From OLB16 sp964481775 (GTDB lineage Bacteria; Hinthialibacterota; Hinthialibacteria; OLB16), in assembly GCA_964481775.1 (NCBI GenBank), contig CAYZUX010000005.1:1-64000 (forward strand): DNA of 64,000 bases, given 5' to 3'. This document shows positions 10,701-17,861 of the stretch, piece by piece (the first letter of the stretch is position 1; the number at the start of each line of letters is the position of its first letter). The translations under genes and the position numbers were made by a program. The notes beneath the pieces were generated by a model, which was given only the letters and a program-made list of their open reading frames with translations, searched no databases and was not told the origin of the DNA.

Positions 10701-10944
10701 TTTCCGTCCGATCATGATGACCGCCTTCGCATTCATCCTCGGGGTGGTACCACTTGTGGAGGCGGAGGGCGCCGGGGCGAATGCCCGTGCCAGCATCGGA
10801 ACCGCGGTTTTCGGTGGTATGCTGATGGCCTCCGTGGTGGGCATCTTCTTCATCCCCATGCTTTATGTATTGATCCAGGGTATGGCGGAGAAGTTCGGAG
10901 GGCCACCCAAGCCAGTCACAGAAACAAATCCGGCCAGCCATTAG
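7795..10944 (+). CDS. RND efflux pump inner-membrane subunit (HAE1/AcrB type)
   Basis: The 1049-residue protein has the full length and duplicated layout of hydrophobe/amphiphile RND pumps: a TM helix at residues 10-30, a large periplasmic loop, a block of TM helices, a second periplasmic loop and a final TM block. The proton-relay residues are present: adjacent aspartates D408 and D409 in GIVVDDAIVVVE, and K938 in GLAAKNAILIVEFAKE. These show it is likely a functional proton-driven exporter. It follows the adaptor gene by 3 bp and is closed by a strong terminator at 10980. The first residues (FFIHRPVFAIVIS) are typical for the family. Substrate range cannot be deduced; a link to the assembly line beginning at 29767 would be speculation, since that locus is on the other strand about 4 kb away. 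Confidence 0.95.
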   Translation: MAKFFIHRPVFAIVISLVILIAGGVSINSLPVAQYPQISPPTVEVEINYPGANAETVEQSIATNVEAEVNGAENMIYMSSKSSSDGRYLLQCTFKIGTNLDLANVDVNNRVNKAQPKLPKEAVSAGISVKKKSPDMLLVISLYSPDKTYDETFLSNYASINLVDAIARTSGVGSTMIVGQRDYAMRFWVRPDKLAKLGLTGSDVAEVIQEQNLVAAAGQVGQPPAKAGTEFQYSVNVKGRLTTTEEFENMIVRTLPDGSILRMKDVSRTELSGKSYTSFGRKDGIPSTLIIVYQLPGANAIQTADNVRKLLEETAKSFPSGLEYRISLDTTEFVKVAIHEVFLALRDAIILVLIVVFVFLGSFRATLIPMLAVPVSLVGTFAAFVALGFSINTLTMLAIVLAVGIVVDDAIVVVEAVEHHIQHGLSPLEATEKAMDEVSGPVVAIALVLCAVFVPVSFMGGIVGQLYKQFAITLSISVLLSALVALTLTPALCQMLLRSRKEMRGPIGFFLRGFNYIFDKVTNGYLFGVRFLLRRTIIALVALAGLWYGAGALLQQLPTGFVPDEDQGYFFAAFNLPDGASMERTDSLMKRAEADLKEVPGIGEVLTLGGLNLLTNAYTSNSSSIIAMLKPWEERHSEEEQIKSIMMNVRKKFSAYPEAISIIFPPAPIPGLGNAGGFQYELQDRGGATPQDLDEIAKKFLQAASQRPEVTSLYTGFRTTIPQVKLDIDRDKARTLEIPINQVFQGLQIYLGGLQVNDFNLFGRTYKVMVQAEQEFRRTPENIGDIYLRAGDGAMVPMSTLSKVEMMTGPDILQRFNMFRTAEISGANSPGYSSGDAIAAMEDLSASELPQGYGFQWTGVAYQEKEAGGSQGIIFGMALIFVFLVLAAQYESWAVPFSVLFGLPIGVLGAFLFVAARGFINDVYVQIGIVTLMGLAAKNAILIVEFAKEKHEREGMGLFEAAVEGAKLRFRPIMMTAFAFILGVVPLVEAEGAGANARASIGTAVFGGMLMASVVGIFFIPMLYVLIQGMAEKFGGPPKPVTETNPASH

Positions 10945-10979
10945 CCGTTCGTTAACTTGACCAAGCCAACAGAACAAGT

Positions 10980-11025
10980 CTCCCCCTTTCTTCTGCTTCC
11001 GGGACAGGAAAGGGGGAGTTTTTTT
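10980..11025 (+). terminator. Rho-independent terminator after RND pump operon
   Basis: An 11-bp perfect inverted repeat, CTCCCCCTTTC at 10980-10990 and GAAAGGGGGAG at 11008-11018, is followed directly by seven T residues. It lies 35 bp after the pump stop codon and should end the adaptor-pump transcript. Confidence 0.9.
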
Positions 11026-11139
11026 GGACATTCTGTCTTCTTGAGATCAGGGTGATATCCTCCTGATCCCGGACAGTATCATGGGGCAGATCCAAATTAG
11101 ATCAGATCTCCCCTTACAAAGATTCAGGAGTCCTACCTC

Positions 11140-14100
11140 ATGTGTATTCCCTCAAGACATCACTCTGTTCTTCGTCCAACTGTACTAATCGCTTTTCTAT
11201 TCTGGATGGCGGCTGGCTTCAATCATGCTTTTTCCAATCCAGGTGAACCCTGTCTTGAGGATCTCGCCTCTCAATTTGTGTCGCCACCCAGCTCGGCCCG
11301 CCCATGGGTGTACTGGTTCTGGCTCAATGGCAACATCACACGCGAGGGAATCACCGCCGACCTTGAAGCCATGGCGCGTGTGGGCATTGGTGGTGTTCTC
11401 ATCATGGAAGTGGATCAGGGCATCCCCAAGGGACCTGTTCCATTTGCCAGTCCTGAGTGGCGTGAGCTGTTCAAACATGTGGCGAAAGAAGCCCATCGGT
11501 TAGGGATCGAAGTCAACATGAACAATGATGCCGGGTGGTGTGGGAGTGGTGGTCCCTGGATCACTCCTGAACAGTCCATGCAGCGGGTCGTGTGGTCGGA
11601 AGCCCACTGTACGGGGCCAACCCGGTTTGATCAGGTCCTGCCGCAGCCGCCCACCACTGAGGGATTCTACCGGGACATCGCGGTCCTGGCCTTCCCTGCT
11701 CCCCCGGGCGAAACCTCGGTCCTCAGTTCTCTTTCACCCAAGGTGACAACTGATGAGGATATCGATGGCATTGATGGGAGTCCCCTTCTGGATGGGGACT
11801 CAGGAACCAAATTATCAATCCCAAAACCAACCCCAGACCAATCCCGCTGGATTCAGCTGGAGTTCAGGGAACCCTTTGAGGCCAGATGTTTGACTCTTGA
11901 CAGCAGTGAGGGTCTGAACCGTTTACACACTTTGATCCAGGTCTCCTCGGATGGAAAGGATTTCCGCACCTTGCGGGAGAATGATTTCAGGTCTGCCTCC
12001 AAGTCGGTTTCCTTCGAGGTGACTTCCTCAAGGTTCTGGAAATTCGTCTTCACTCATGCCGATTCGCGTTCCGCAACCATCGAACTGGCGAATTTGGACC
12101 TCAGCCCAAAGGCCATTATCGAGAATATCGAGGCCAAGTCAGGGCTGGTTGCACAGGCAGTGGGATTTCCTTCTGACAACGATCTCTCCACTCCTGGACC
12201 CTCCATTCCTATTAACCAGATTTTGAACCTTTCCCAGTATCTCACATCAGATGGGCGTCTGACGTGGGATGTTCCCACTGGAGAATGGACTCTCATCCGT
12301 TTCGGCCACACTTCGACAGGACGGGTCAACGCTCCTGCACCGCAATCGGGAACTGGTCTGGAATGCGACAAACTCAGCAAGGAGGGAATCGAGGCGCAGT
12401 TCAATGGCCTCATCGGCAAGCTCATCACGGATTGCACCCCGAATGTGGGATTGAATTCCGGCGGCCTGACCATGACCCATATCGACAGTTGGGAGGTGGG
12501 ATCCCAGAACTGGACAGCCAATTTCCCAAGGGAGTTCTCCACGAGGCGGAACTATGACCTTCTTCCCTGGCTCCCTGTCCTTACCGGGAGGGTTGTCGGG
12601 GGCATGGAGCAGTCCGAACGTTTCCTCTGGGATCTCCGTCTCACCATCGGCGAACTGCTCGCGGATAACTACGCGGGGCACCTTCGGGACCTCTGTCATC
12701 AACATGGGATGACCCTTTCCATTGAGGCTTATGGTGACTGTGTATTCGACAACCTGACTTACGCGGGCCGTGCGGATCTCCCGATGAGTGAGTTCTGGGT
12801 GGGCGGTGGTGCCATGGACCTGGGAAAATCGATGTCCTCAGCGGCCCACACCTATGGCCGGCAGATCACTGGAGCGGAGAGCTTCACGGCGGGCTATAAC
12901 GAGGGCCAATGGAAGCAACACCCTTACTCGTTGAAGGCGCTCGGTGATCAGGGTTTCTGTCAGGGGATCAACCGCTTCGTAGTCCACCGTTATGCCATGC
13001 AACCCTGGCTCAACCGTGTACCCGGAATGACGATGGGACCCTGGGGAGTCCATTACGAGCGTACGGTTACCTGGTGGGAGCAAAGCGGCCCCTGGCATGA
13101 ATACCTGAGCCGGTGTCAGTATCTCTTACAGCAGGGGCGGTTTGTGGCCGATGTTTGCTACCTGATCAGCGAGGGGGCGCCCAATGATGCTCCCCCACGT
13201 TCCAATCTCCAGCCCGCGATTCCGGAGGGGTACGACTACGATGCGTGTCCCTCGGAGCTGGCATCCCAGATGGAAGTCCGGGAGGGTTGCGTGGTCTTGC
13301 CCAGCGGAATGACTTATCGAGTGCTCGCGCTCCCCTGGGGAAACCGGATCAGCTCCACCCTTCTCCGGGAAGTAAAACGGCTCACGGAGGCGGGTGCGGT
13401 CATCGTGGGACCACGTCCCACCAAGTCACCCAGCCTTGCAGGATATCCAAAATGCGATGAAGAGGTGGACCGGTTTGGGAAGGAGCTTTGGGGGGATGGC
13501 TCCTCAACACAGCCAAAGGTCATCAACGAATCCTCGCTCAAGCCGGTCTTCGCGCGGTTAGGGCTTACTCCGGATTTCACCAGCACACCCGGTCTTCGCT
13601 ACATTCACCGCCTCATCGGAGATGTCGACTGCTATTTTGTCTCCAACCCACAACCTTATTCGGTCAAAGCCTTGTGCCGGTTCCGTGTCATTGGAAAACA
13701 GCCGGAGTTCTGGTGGCCTGATAGTGGTCTCCGAGAGGATGCGCCGCTTTTCGAGGAGAAGGAGGGTCTCACCACCCTGCCAATACGTCTCGGTCCGAGT
13801 GGTTCGGTGTTTGTCGTTTTTGGCAAGCCAAACAAAAATGCAAATCCTTTCGTGGCGTTTTCGCGGGACGGGGAAAGCCTGATCCCCACACAGGATTCTC
13901 AGGTCAACATCACCATTGTGAAAGCGCTCTATGGCATCCTGAATGACCCTGCTCGGACACGCGATGTCACAGCCAGGATTCAATCGCTTGTGGCGGTGGG
14001 AAATACTCAGATTCGTGTAGCGGATATGGCCCAAGGTGATGACCCTGCTCCGGATGTGGTCAAAACTTTGTCGATCGACTACAAAGTAGACGATCGGTCG

Positions 14101-15111
14101 ATCCGGGTCGCGGGTCAGGATCCGGAAACGGTTTTCCTCCCCCAATTTATACCCGACATTGTGATCGAAAAAGCGCTTTATGGGATCCTGGAGGATCCTA
14201 CCTCCACGAGGGATGTCACTGCCAAGGTGCGTCACCTTGTGGAGCTGGGTGAGTTCAGTTTCCAGGTCGCTCGTCTGGCCCATGGCGATGACCCGGCCTT
14301 TGGTGTTGTGAAGACCGCCGTCATTGAATGTCTCCTCGATGGAAAACCGGCCAAGTTCACCGGCATGGACCCAGAGACGATTTGCCTTGCCGTTCCACCC
14401 ATTATCGAGACAGCACCAACCGCTCAGGTTACCTTCTCAAAAGACATGAAGCCAAACTTGGAGGTATGGCAAGGCGGAGAATACAAACTGCAAACCTCCA
14501 GCGGCGATCTCCATGTCTGTGTGGCTCCAGATCCGCCCGGTCCCATCGAGATCGAAGGATCCTGGGACATTTCCTTTCCCCCCGGTTGGGATGCACCCTC
14601 GGAATACAAGATGGAGAAACTCACCTCTTTAAGCAATTGTCCTGATCCCGGTGTGAAATACTTTTCGGGCACCGCCACCTACCGGAAAACTGTGAACATT
14701 CCTGATGGGTTGTTCGCTCCGGATCAGCGTATCTATCTCAATCTGGGAGAGGTGAAGGTGATCGCGGAGGTTCACCTCAACAATCATGCGTTGGGCATCC
14801 TCTGGAAGCCCCCTTTTATTCTCGATATCACCAAAGCGGCAAGGAAGGGAAACAACCAGCTCGTGGTCAAAGTCACCAACCTCTGGACGAACCGTTTGAT
14901 CGGAGATGAACAAAGACCCGAGGATACCACACGGAATCCTGATGGCTCGCTCAAGGAATGGCCTCAATGGCTGCTTGAGAATGGTTCGAGTCCCAGCGGG
15001 CGGCTGACCTTCAGCACCTGGAAATTCTTCAACAAGGACTCGCGCCTGTCAGACTCCGGCCTGATCGGGCCAGTCCGATTGGTAACGACCCGGATCTGGA
15101 CAATCCCATAG
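11140..15111 (+). CDS. Secreted GH106-like glycosyl hydrolase with two internal repeat domains
   Basis: The 1323-residue protein starts with a signal peptide (TVLIAFLFWMAAGFNHAFS) and has an AGGAG 9 bases before its ATG. Residues 50-800 match the GH106 alpha-L-rhamnosidase-like family, with WVYWFWLNGNITREGI, GIGGVLIMEVDQG and NNDAGWCGSGGPW near the N-terminus. Two tandem copies of an 80-residue module lie at about 922-998 and 1005-1085. Each has the pattern KALYGIL-DP, RDVTA, GDDPA, VVKT and PET. This resembles the DUF3395/DNAJC11-C-like domain that I recall attached to other hydrolases. The C-terminal 230 residues look like a galactose-binding jelly-roll. It probably releases rhamnose or a related sugar from pectic or algal polysaccharide outside the cytoplasm; substrate is inferred from family only. 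Confidence 0.83.
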   Translation: MCIPSRHHSVLRPTVLIAFLFWMAAGFNHAFSNPGEPCLEDLASQFVSPPSSARPWVYWFWLNGNITREGITADLEAMARVGIGGVLIMEVDQGIPKGPVPFASPEWRELFKHVAKEAHRLGIEVNMNNDAGWCGSGGPWITPEQSMQRVVWSEAHCTGPTRFDQVLPQPPTTEGFYRDIAVLAFPAPPGETSVLSSLSPKVTTDEDIDGIDGSPLLDGDSGTKLSIPKPTPDQSRWIQLEFREPFEARCLTLDSSEGLNRLHTLIQVSSDGKDFRTLRENDFRSASKSVSFEVTSSRFWKFVFTHADSRSATIELANLDLSPKAIIENIEAKSGLVAQAVGFPSDNDLSTPGPSIPINQILNLSQYLTSDGRLTWDVPTGEWTLIRFGHTSTGRVNAPAPQSGTGLECDKLSKEGIEAQFNGLIGKLITDCTPNVGLNSGGLTMTHIDSWEVGSQNWTANFPREFSTRRNYDLLPWLPVLTGRVVGGMEQSERFLWDLRLTIGELLADNYAGHLRDLCHQHGMTLSIEAYGDCVFDNLTYAGRADLPMSEFWVGGGAMDLGKSMSSAAHTYGRQITGAESFTAGYNEGQWKQHPYSLKALGDQGFCQGINRFVVHRYAMQPWLNRVPGMTMGPWGVHYERTVTWWEQSGPWHEYLSRCQYLLQQGRFVADVCYLISEGAPNDAPPRSNLQPAIPEGYDYDACPSELASQMEVREGCVVLPSGMTYRVLALPWGNRISSTLLREVKRLTEAGAVIVGPRPTKSPSLAGYPKCDEEVDRFGKELWGDGSSTQPKVINESSLKPVFARLGLTPDFTSTPGLRYIHRLIGDVDCYFVSNPQPYSVKALCRFRVIGKQPEFWWPDSGLREDAPLFEEKEGLTTLPIRLGPSGSVFVVFGKPNKNANPFVAFSRDGESLIPTQDSQVNITIVKALYGILNDPARTRDVTARIQSLVAVGNTQIRVADMAQGDDPAPDVVKTLSIDYKVDDRSIRVAGQDPETVFLPQFIPDIVIEKALYGILEDPTSTRDVTAKVRHLVELGEFSFQVARLAHGDDPAFGVVKTAVIECLLDGKPAKFTGMDPETICLAVPPIIETAPTAQVTFSKDMKPNLEVWQGGEYKLQTSSGDLHVCVAPDPPGPIEIEGSWDISFPPGWDAPSEYKMEKLTSLSNCPDPGVKYFSGTATYRKTVNIPDGLFAPDQRIYLNLGEVKVIAEVHLNNHALGILWKPPFILDITKAARKGNNQLVVKVTNLWTNRLIGDEQRPEDTTRNPDGSLKEWPQWLLENGSSPSGRLTFSTWKFFNKDSRLSDSGLIGPVRLVTTRIWTIP

Positions 15112-15138
15112 CCATCCACTCACCAGGACAGGACTGGA

Positions 15139-15158
15139 AGTAGCGGTAAGCCGCTACT
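15139..15158. repeat. 20-bp palindrome at convergent gene ends
   Basis: AGTAGCGG and CCGCTACT flank a TAAG loop. The hairpin lies between the convergent GH106-like and exported-protein genes, and its CTA at 15154-15156 is the TAG stop codon of the minus-strand gene. There is no T run, so termination is only possible, not shown. Confidence 0.7.
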
Positions 15159-16833
15159 CCCAATGAAGATCGAGCCAGTCTGAGGTGTTCTTGTTCCTCT
15201 CGACACGCCTGTAGGCATCTTCCAGAGAGTGGGCACCGGGAATCTTTCGCTGTAAGGTGGTCTGAACAGTCTGGCTGCCCTCGCCAAGAACATCACAAGT
15301 CATATTCCACTCATCTCCCTGTGTGTTCGTAATGGTGATATGCAGACCGATGATTTCCTTGACTCTTTGCTGGAACATCGCGGCGACCAGTTGATCCAGG
15401 CCATCGCTCACAAAACCAGACATCTCCGGGCTGTCAAACGGAGGGGGCAATATCCCCTTACGCCGCATGGGATCGGGATGGAACAGGAGACGCCGCAGGT
15501 CCATAAATTTGGCGAATTGAACCGCTGCCTTGGGATCTTCGGACTGTGGACGGAAGCGGTATTCAACAGTGTTCTTTCCGACAATCAGGTCACTCATGCG
15601 GACTTCGCCACGTGCCGGGATCTCTTTGCGGATGAAGAAGCCGGTTGCATCGACCAGGTCGCTAAAACGAAAGGTCTCTCCCTCCTGGATGAAATAGCGC
15701 CTGGCATCGAGGTCAAACTGGATATCGCTACGTGGCTTCCACTCCTGATCGATGGGACGGCGTGTTTCGATGAAGGATTCTCCATCCTGCACACGCAGAC
15801 GAGTATCTTCAATCATGCGGTGAGAGAGGTCATCCAGGACAAAGTGATACAGGGGAACCGCCTTGGGAGTAACACCTGGAGTCATCAGACGTACCCTGTC
15901 CACCATCACTCTTCCTTCACCACGCCAGTTGACAAAAGGACGGATCGAATGAGCCAGATCCCCGCAGACGATGGTGACATCGGTCAGGGTTAAACGCGGG
16001 ATCGGAACTCCCTCCTGGAGCATCTTTTCAATCACCTTCTGGCTGTAGAGATTCCGTTGGAGGAGCTGGTAACCCTCACGGATTTTCTGCAGTCCACTCA
16101 ACATCTCTTTCTGATAGCTTCTGTATCCCTCCACTCCCACACGGGTATCCTCGATTTTGATGGAACGGAAGCTGCGGTCCTCTTCATCCAGGTCAGCCCG
16201 GGCGGCTCGCCAGAATGGAAAAGGGTTGGCATCAAACTTCAGATAAGATCCCAAATCAGTGACCACCAGCGTTTCCGAGGTCATCCCCGCCACCGCAATG
16301 AGAAGACGAGGGATTCCATTCCGGGCCGGATAGAGGGCTTCGCCACTGGCGATGCCACGGATGGAAAACTCACCATCCTGAACCGAAACCCAGTTTTTTT
16401 CCTTGATTTTACCAGGCGCCATCTTGGTGAAAATGAAATGAGGATGACGTGGCAGATCGAGGTTCTGACTGAGAGTGGGGAACCGCCTTGGAAAACGGAG
16501 GCAAGTTCCATCGGTGCGTGTCGCTTCGAGGATGAACTGTCCACTGGCGGTCAGGATACCGGCATTCCCACATTGAACATCGACGCCGTCTTCTTTCGCC
16601 GAGATCATTTCCCGGGTGCCATCCTCGCGGGAGGTAATCCAGAGTGTGGCCCCCTTCCTCAACCGCCAACGGTTGTAGGCGACCGGGGTGTATTGCCCCT
16701 CGATCGAGGCCGTCATCTCCTTGACTTTGGCGGGAGCCGCATCAAGGCGGGGAGGAACTGACATCTCTTGTCCGTGGGTAACGCCCTGAAAAAGAGTCAG
16801 GATAAACAGGGTGGTGCATATGAAACGGATCAT
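15154..16833 (-). CDS. Exported protein of unknown family, last gene of assembly-line locus
   Basis: The 559-residue product is not recognised. The ATG at 16833 is preferred over an in-frame GTG at 16845, because GAGGAG lies 11 bases before it and the GTG overlaps that site. A signal peptide is clear (MIRFICTTLFILTLFQGVTHGQ). The mature part is beta-rich and soluble-looking, without repeats, cysteine pairs or a membrane segment; only a short helical stretch near residues 220-250 stands out. It begins 43 bp after the NAD-dependent reductase gene on the same strand, so it may be co-transcribed with the FAAL-PKS-NRPS genes, or may simply be next to them. A role in handling the product outside the inner membrane is possible but unsupported. 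Confidence 0.75.
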   Translation of the reverse strand: MIRFICTTLFILTLFQGVTHGQEMSVPPRLDAAPAKVKEMTASIEGQYTPVAYNRWRLRKGATLWITSREDGTREMISAKEDGVDVQCGNAGILTASGQFILEATRTDGTCLRFPRRFPTLSQNLDLPRHPHFIFTKMAPGKIKEKNWVSVQDGEFSIRGIASGEALYPARNGIPRLLIAVAGMTSETLVVTDLGSYLKFDANPFPFWRAARADLDEEDRSFRSIKIEDTRVGVEGYRSYQKEMLSGLQKIREGYQLLQRNLYSQKVIEKMLQEGVPIPRLTLTDVTIVCGDLAHSIRPFVNWRGEGRVMVDRVRLMTPGVTPKAVPLYHFVLDDLSHRMIEDTRLRVQDGESFIETRRPIDQEWKPRSDIQFDLDARRYFIQEGETFRFSDLVDATGFFIRKEIPARGEVRMSDLIVGKNTVEYRFRPQSEDPKAAVQFAKFMDLRRLLFHPDPMRRKGILPPPFDSPEMSGFVSDGLDQLVAAMFQQRVKEIIGLHITITNTQGDEWNMTCDVLGEGSQTVQTTLQRKIPGAHSLEDAYRRVERNKNTSDWLDLHWE

Positions 16834-16876
16834 TCTTTCAAACACTCCTCATCGAGCCAAACAGCGATTGGATCAT

Positions 16877-17857
16877 TCAGAGGTACCCATTGGCAAGATA
16901 CCAGCGATGAGTTTCCTCAATAGCGGATTCAAGTGGTGTCTGGGGTAAACCCAACTCACGGATCGCCTTGCTGGAATCCGCGTAAATATTTCTCATGGAC
17001 ATCAGCACCTGGTTGGCATCCACAGGAAGAGCGGCTCCGGAAAACCTGCGTATCACTCTTACTCCCAACGAGGCTGCCCTCAGGACCGGAGCTGGGAGTG
17101 GGAAGCGGGGTGCCGGTTTTCCCAGGACTTGGCATACCAGCGAAAAGATTTCACGGTAGGTCAGGTTCCGGTTTCCGAGGATATAGCGCTCACCCATCCT
17201 GCCTTTCTCCAGTGCGGCCAAGTGACCTTCTACCACATCCCGGACCGCAATGAAATTCGACCCGCCGGGAGGGAAAAACTTCAGCCTTCCATGCACCGCC
17301 TGGATCACCATGGCCCCGGCATTCCGGTTCACATCACGCGGTCCGAACATGGTGGCCGGATTGAGAATCACGACCCAAAGCCCCTGATCCATCGCCCTTC
17401 GCACTTCCAGTTCACCCAGAAGTTTACTGTGACCATAGGGGAACTCTTCAGGATTCAATTCATAACAACTTTCTTCGGTGAGCGGCTCCTGGTGCTGTGA
17501 AATCCCCATGGCGCTCAAGGAACTGGTGTATACCAGACGCGGAATATCAGCCCGTAGCGCGGCCTGGCAGACATTCCGGGTTCCGCCGACATTGACGGCA
17601 TAGAGCTCATCCGGGAAACGGTGATATTGAATCTGTGCCGCCACATGAAAGACACAATCGCAACCTTCCATGGCCCGGACGAGAGCATCCTGATCCCCCT
17701 TGATATCGCCCAGGACTTCTTCATACGACAGCCCGGCAAGTGCACGCTTTGAGGAGCCTTCCCGCCTTAAAATACGGACCTCATCTCCCCTTGCTGTCAG
17801 GGCCGCGACCAGGTTGGCTCCCAGGAATCCCGTGGCGCCGGTAACAAAAGCTTTCAT
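16877..17857 (-). CDS. NAD(P)-dependent extended SDR (epimerase/ketoreductase type)
   Basis: The 326-residue protein opens with the Rossmann nucleotide motif TGATGFLG and has the SDR catalytic pair YxxxK in FPYGHSK (Y141, K145), with a conserved Ser region TSSLSAMG upstream. Overall it resembles dihydroflavonol reductase, 3-beta-HSD, HpnA and OleD-like enzymes that act on ketone or sugar carbonyls. It begins only 4 bp after the NRPS stop codon, so it is almost certainly part of the assembly-line operon. The likely role is reduction of a keto group on the released product, for example one made by the KAS III domain of the NRPS; this is inference. It could also be a sugar epimerase. Confidence 0.88.
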   Translation of the reverse strand: MKAFVTGATGFLGANLVAALTARGDEVRILRREGSSKRALAGLSYEEVLGDIKGDQDALVRAMEGCDCVFHVAAQIQYHRFPDELYAVNVGGTRNVCQAALRADIPRLVYTSSLSAMGISQHQEPLTEESCYELNPEEFPYGHSKLLGELEVRRAMDQGLWVVILNPATMFGPRDVNRNAGAMVIQAVHGRLKFFPPGGSNFIAVRDVVEGHLAALEKGRMGERYILGNRNLTYREIFSLVCQVLGKPAPRFPLPAPVLRAASLGVRVIRRFSGAALPVDANQVLMSMRNIYADSSKAIRELGLPQTPLESAIEETHRWYLANGYL

Positions 17858-17861
17858 GGCA

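Noticed and set aside
6478..10944. RND pump as exporter of the assembly-line product
   Set aside because: Opposite strand, separate terminator and an unrelated hydrolase gene in between; closeness alone is not evidence.
9553..11031. Minus-strand frame of 492 codons opposite the RND pump
   Set aside because: Histidine- and arginine-rich antisense shadow of a gene with all pump motifs; it also runs through the terminator.
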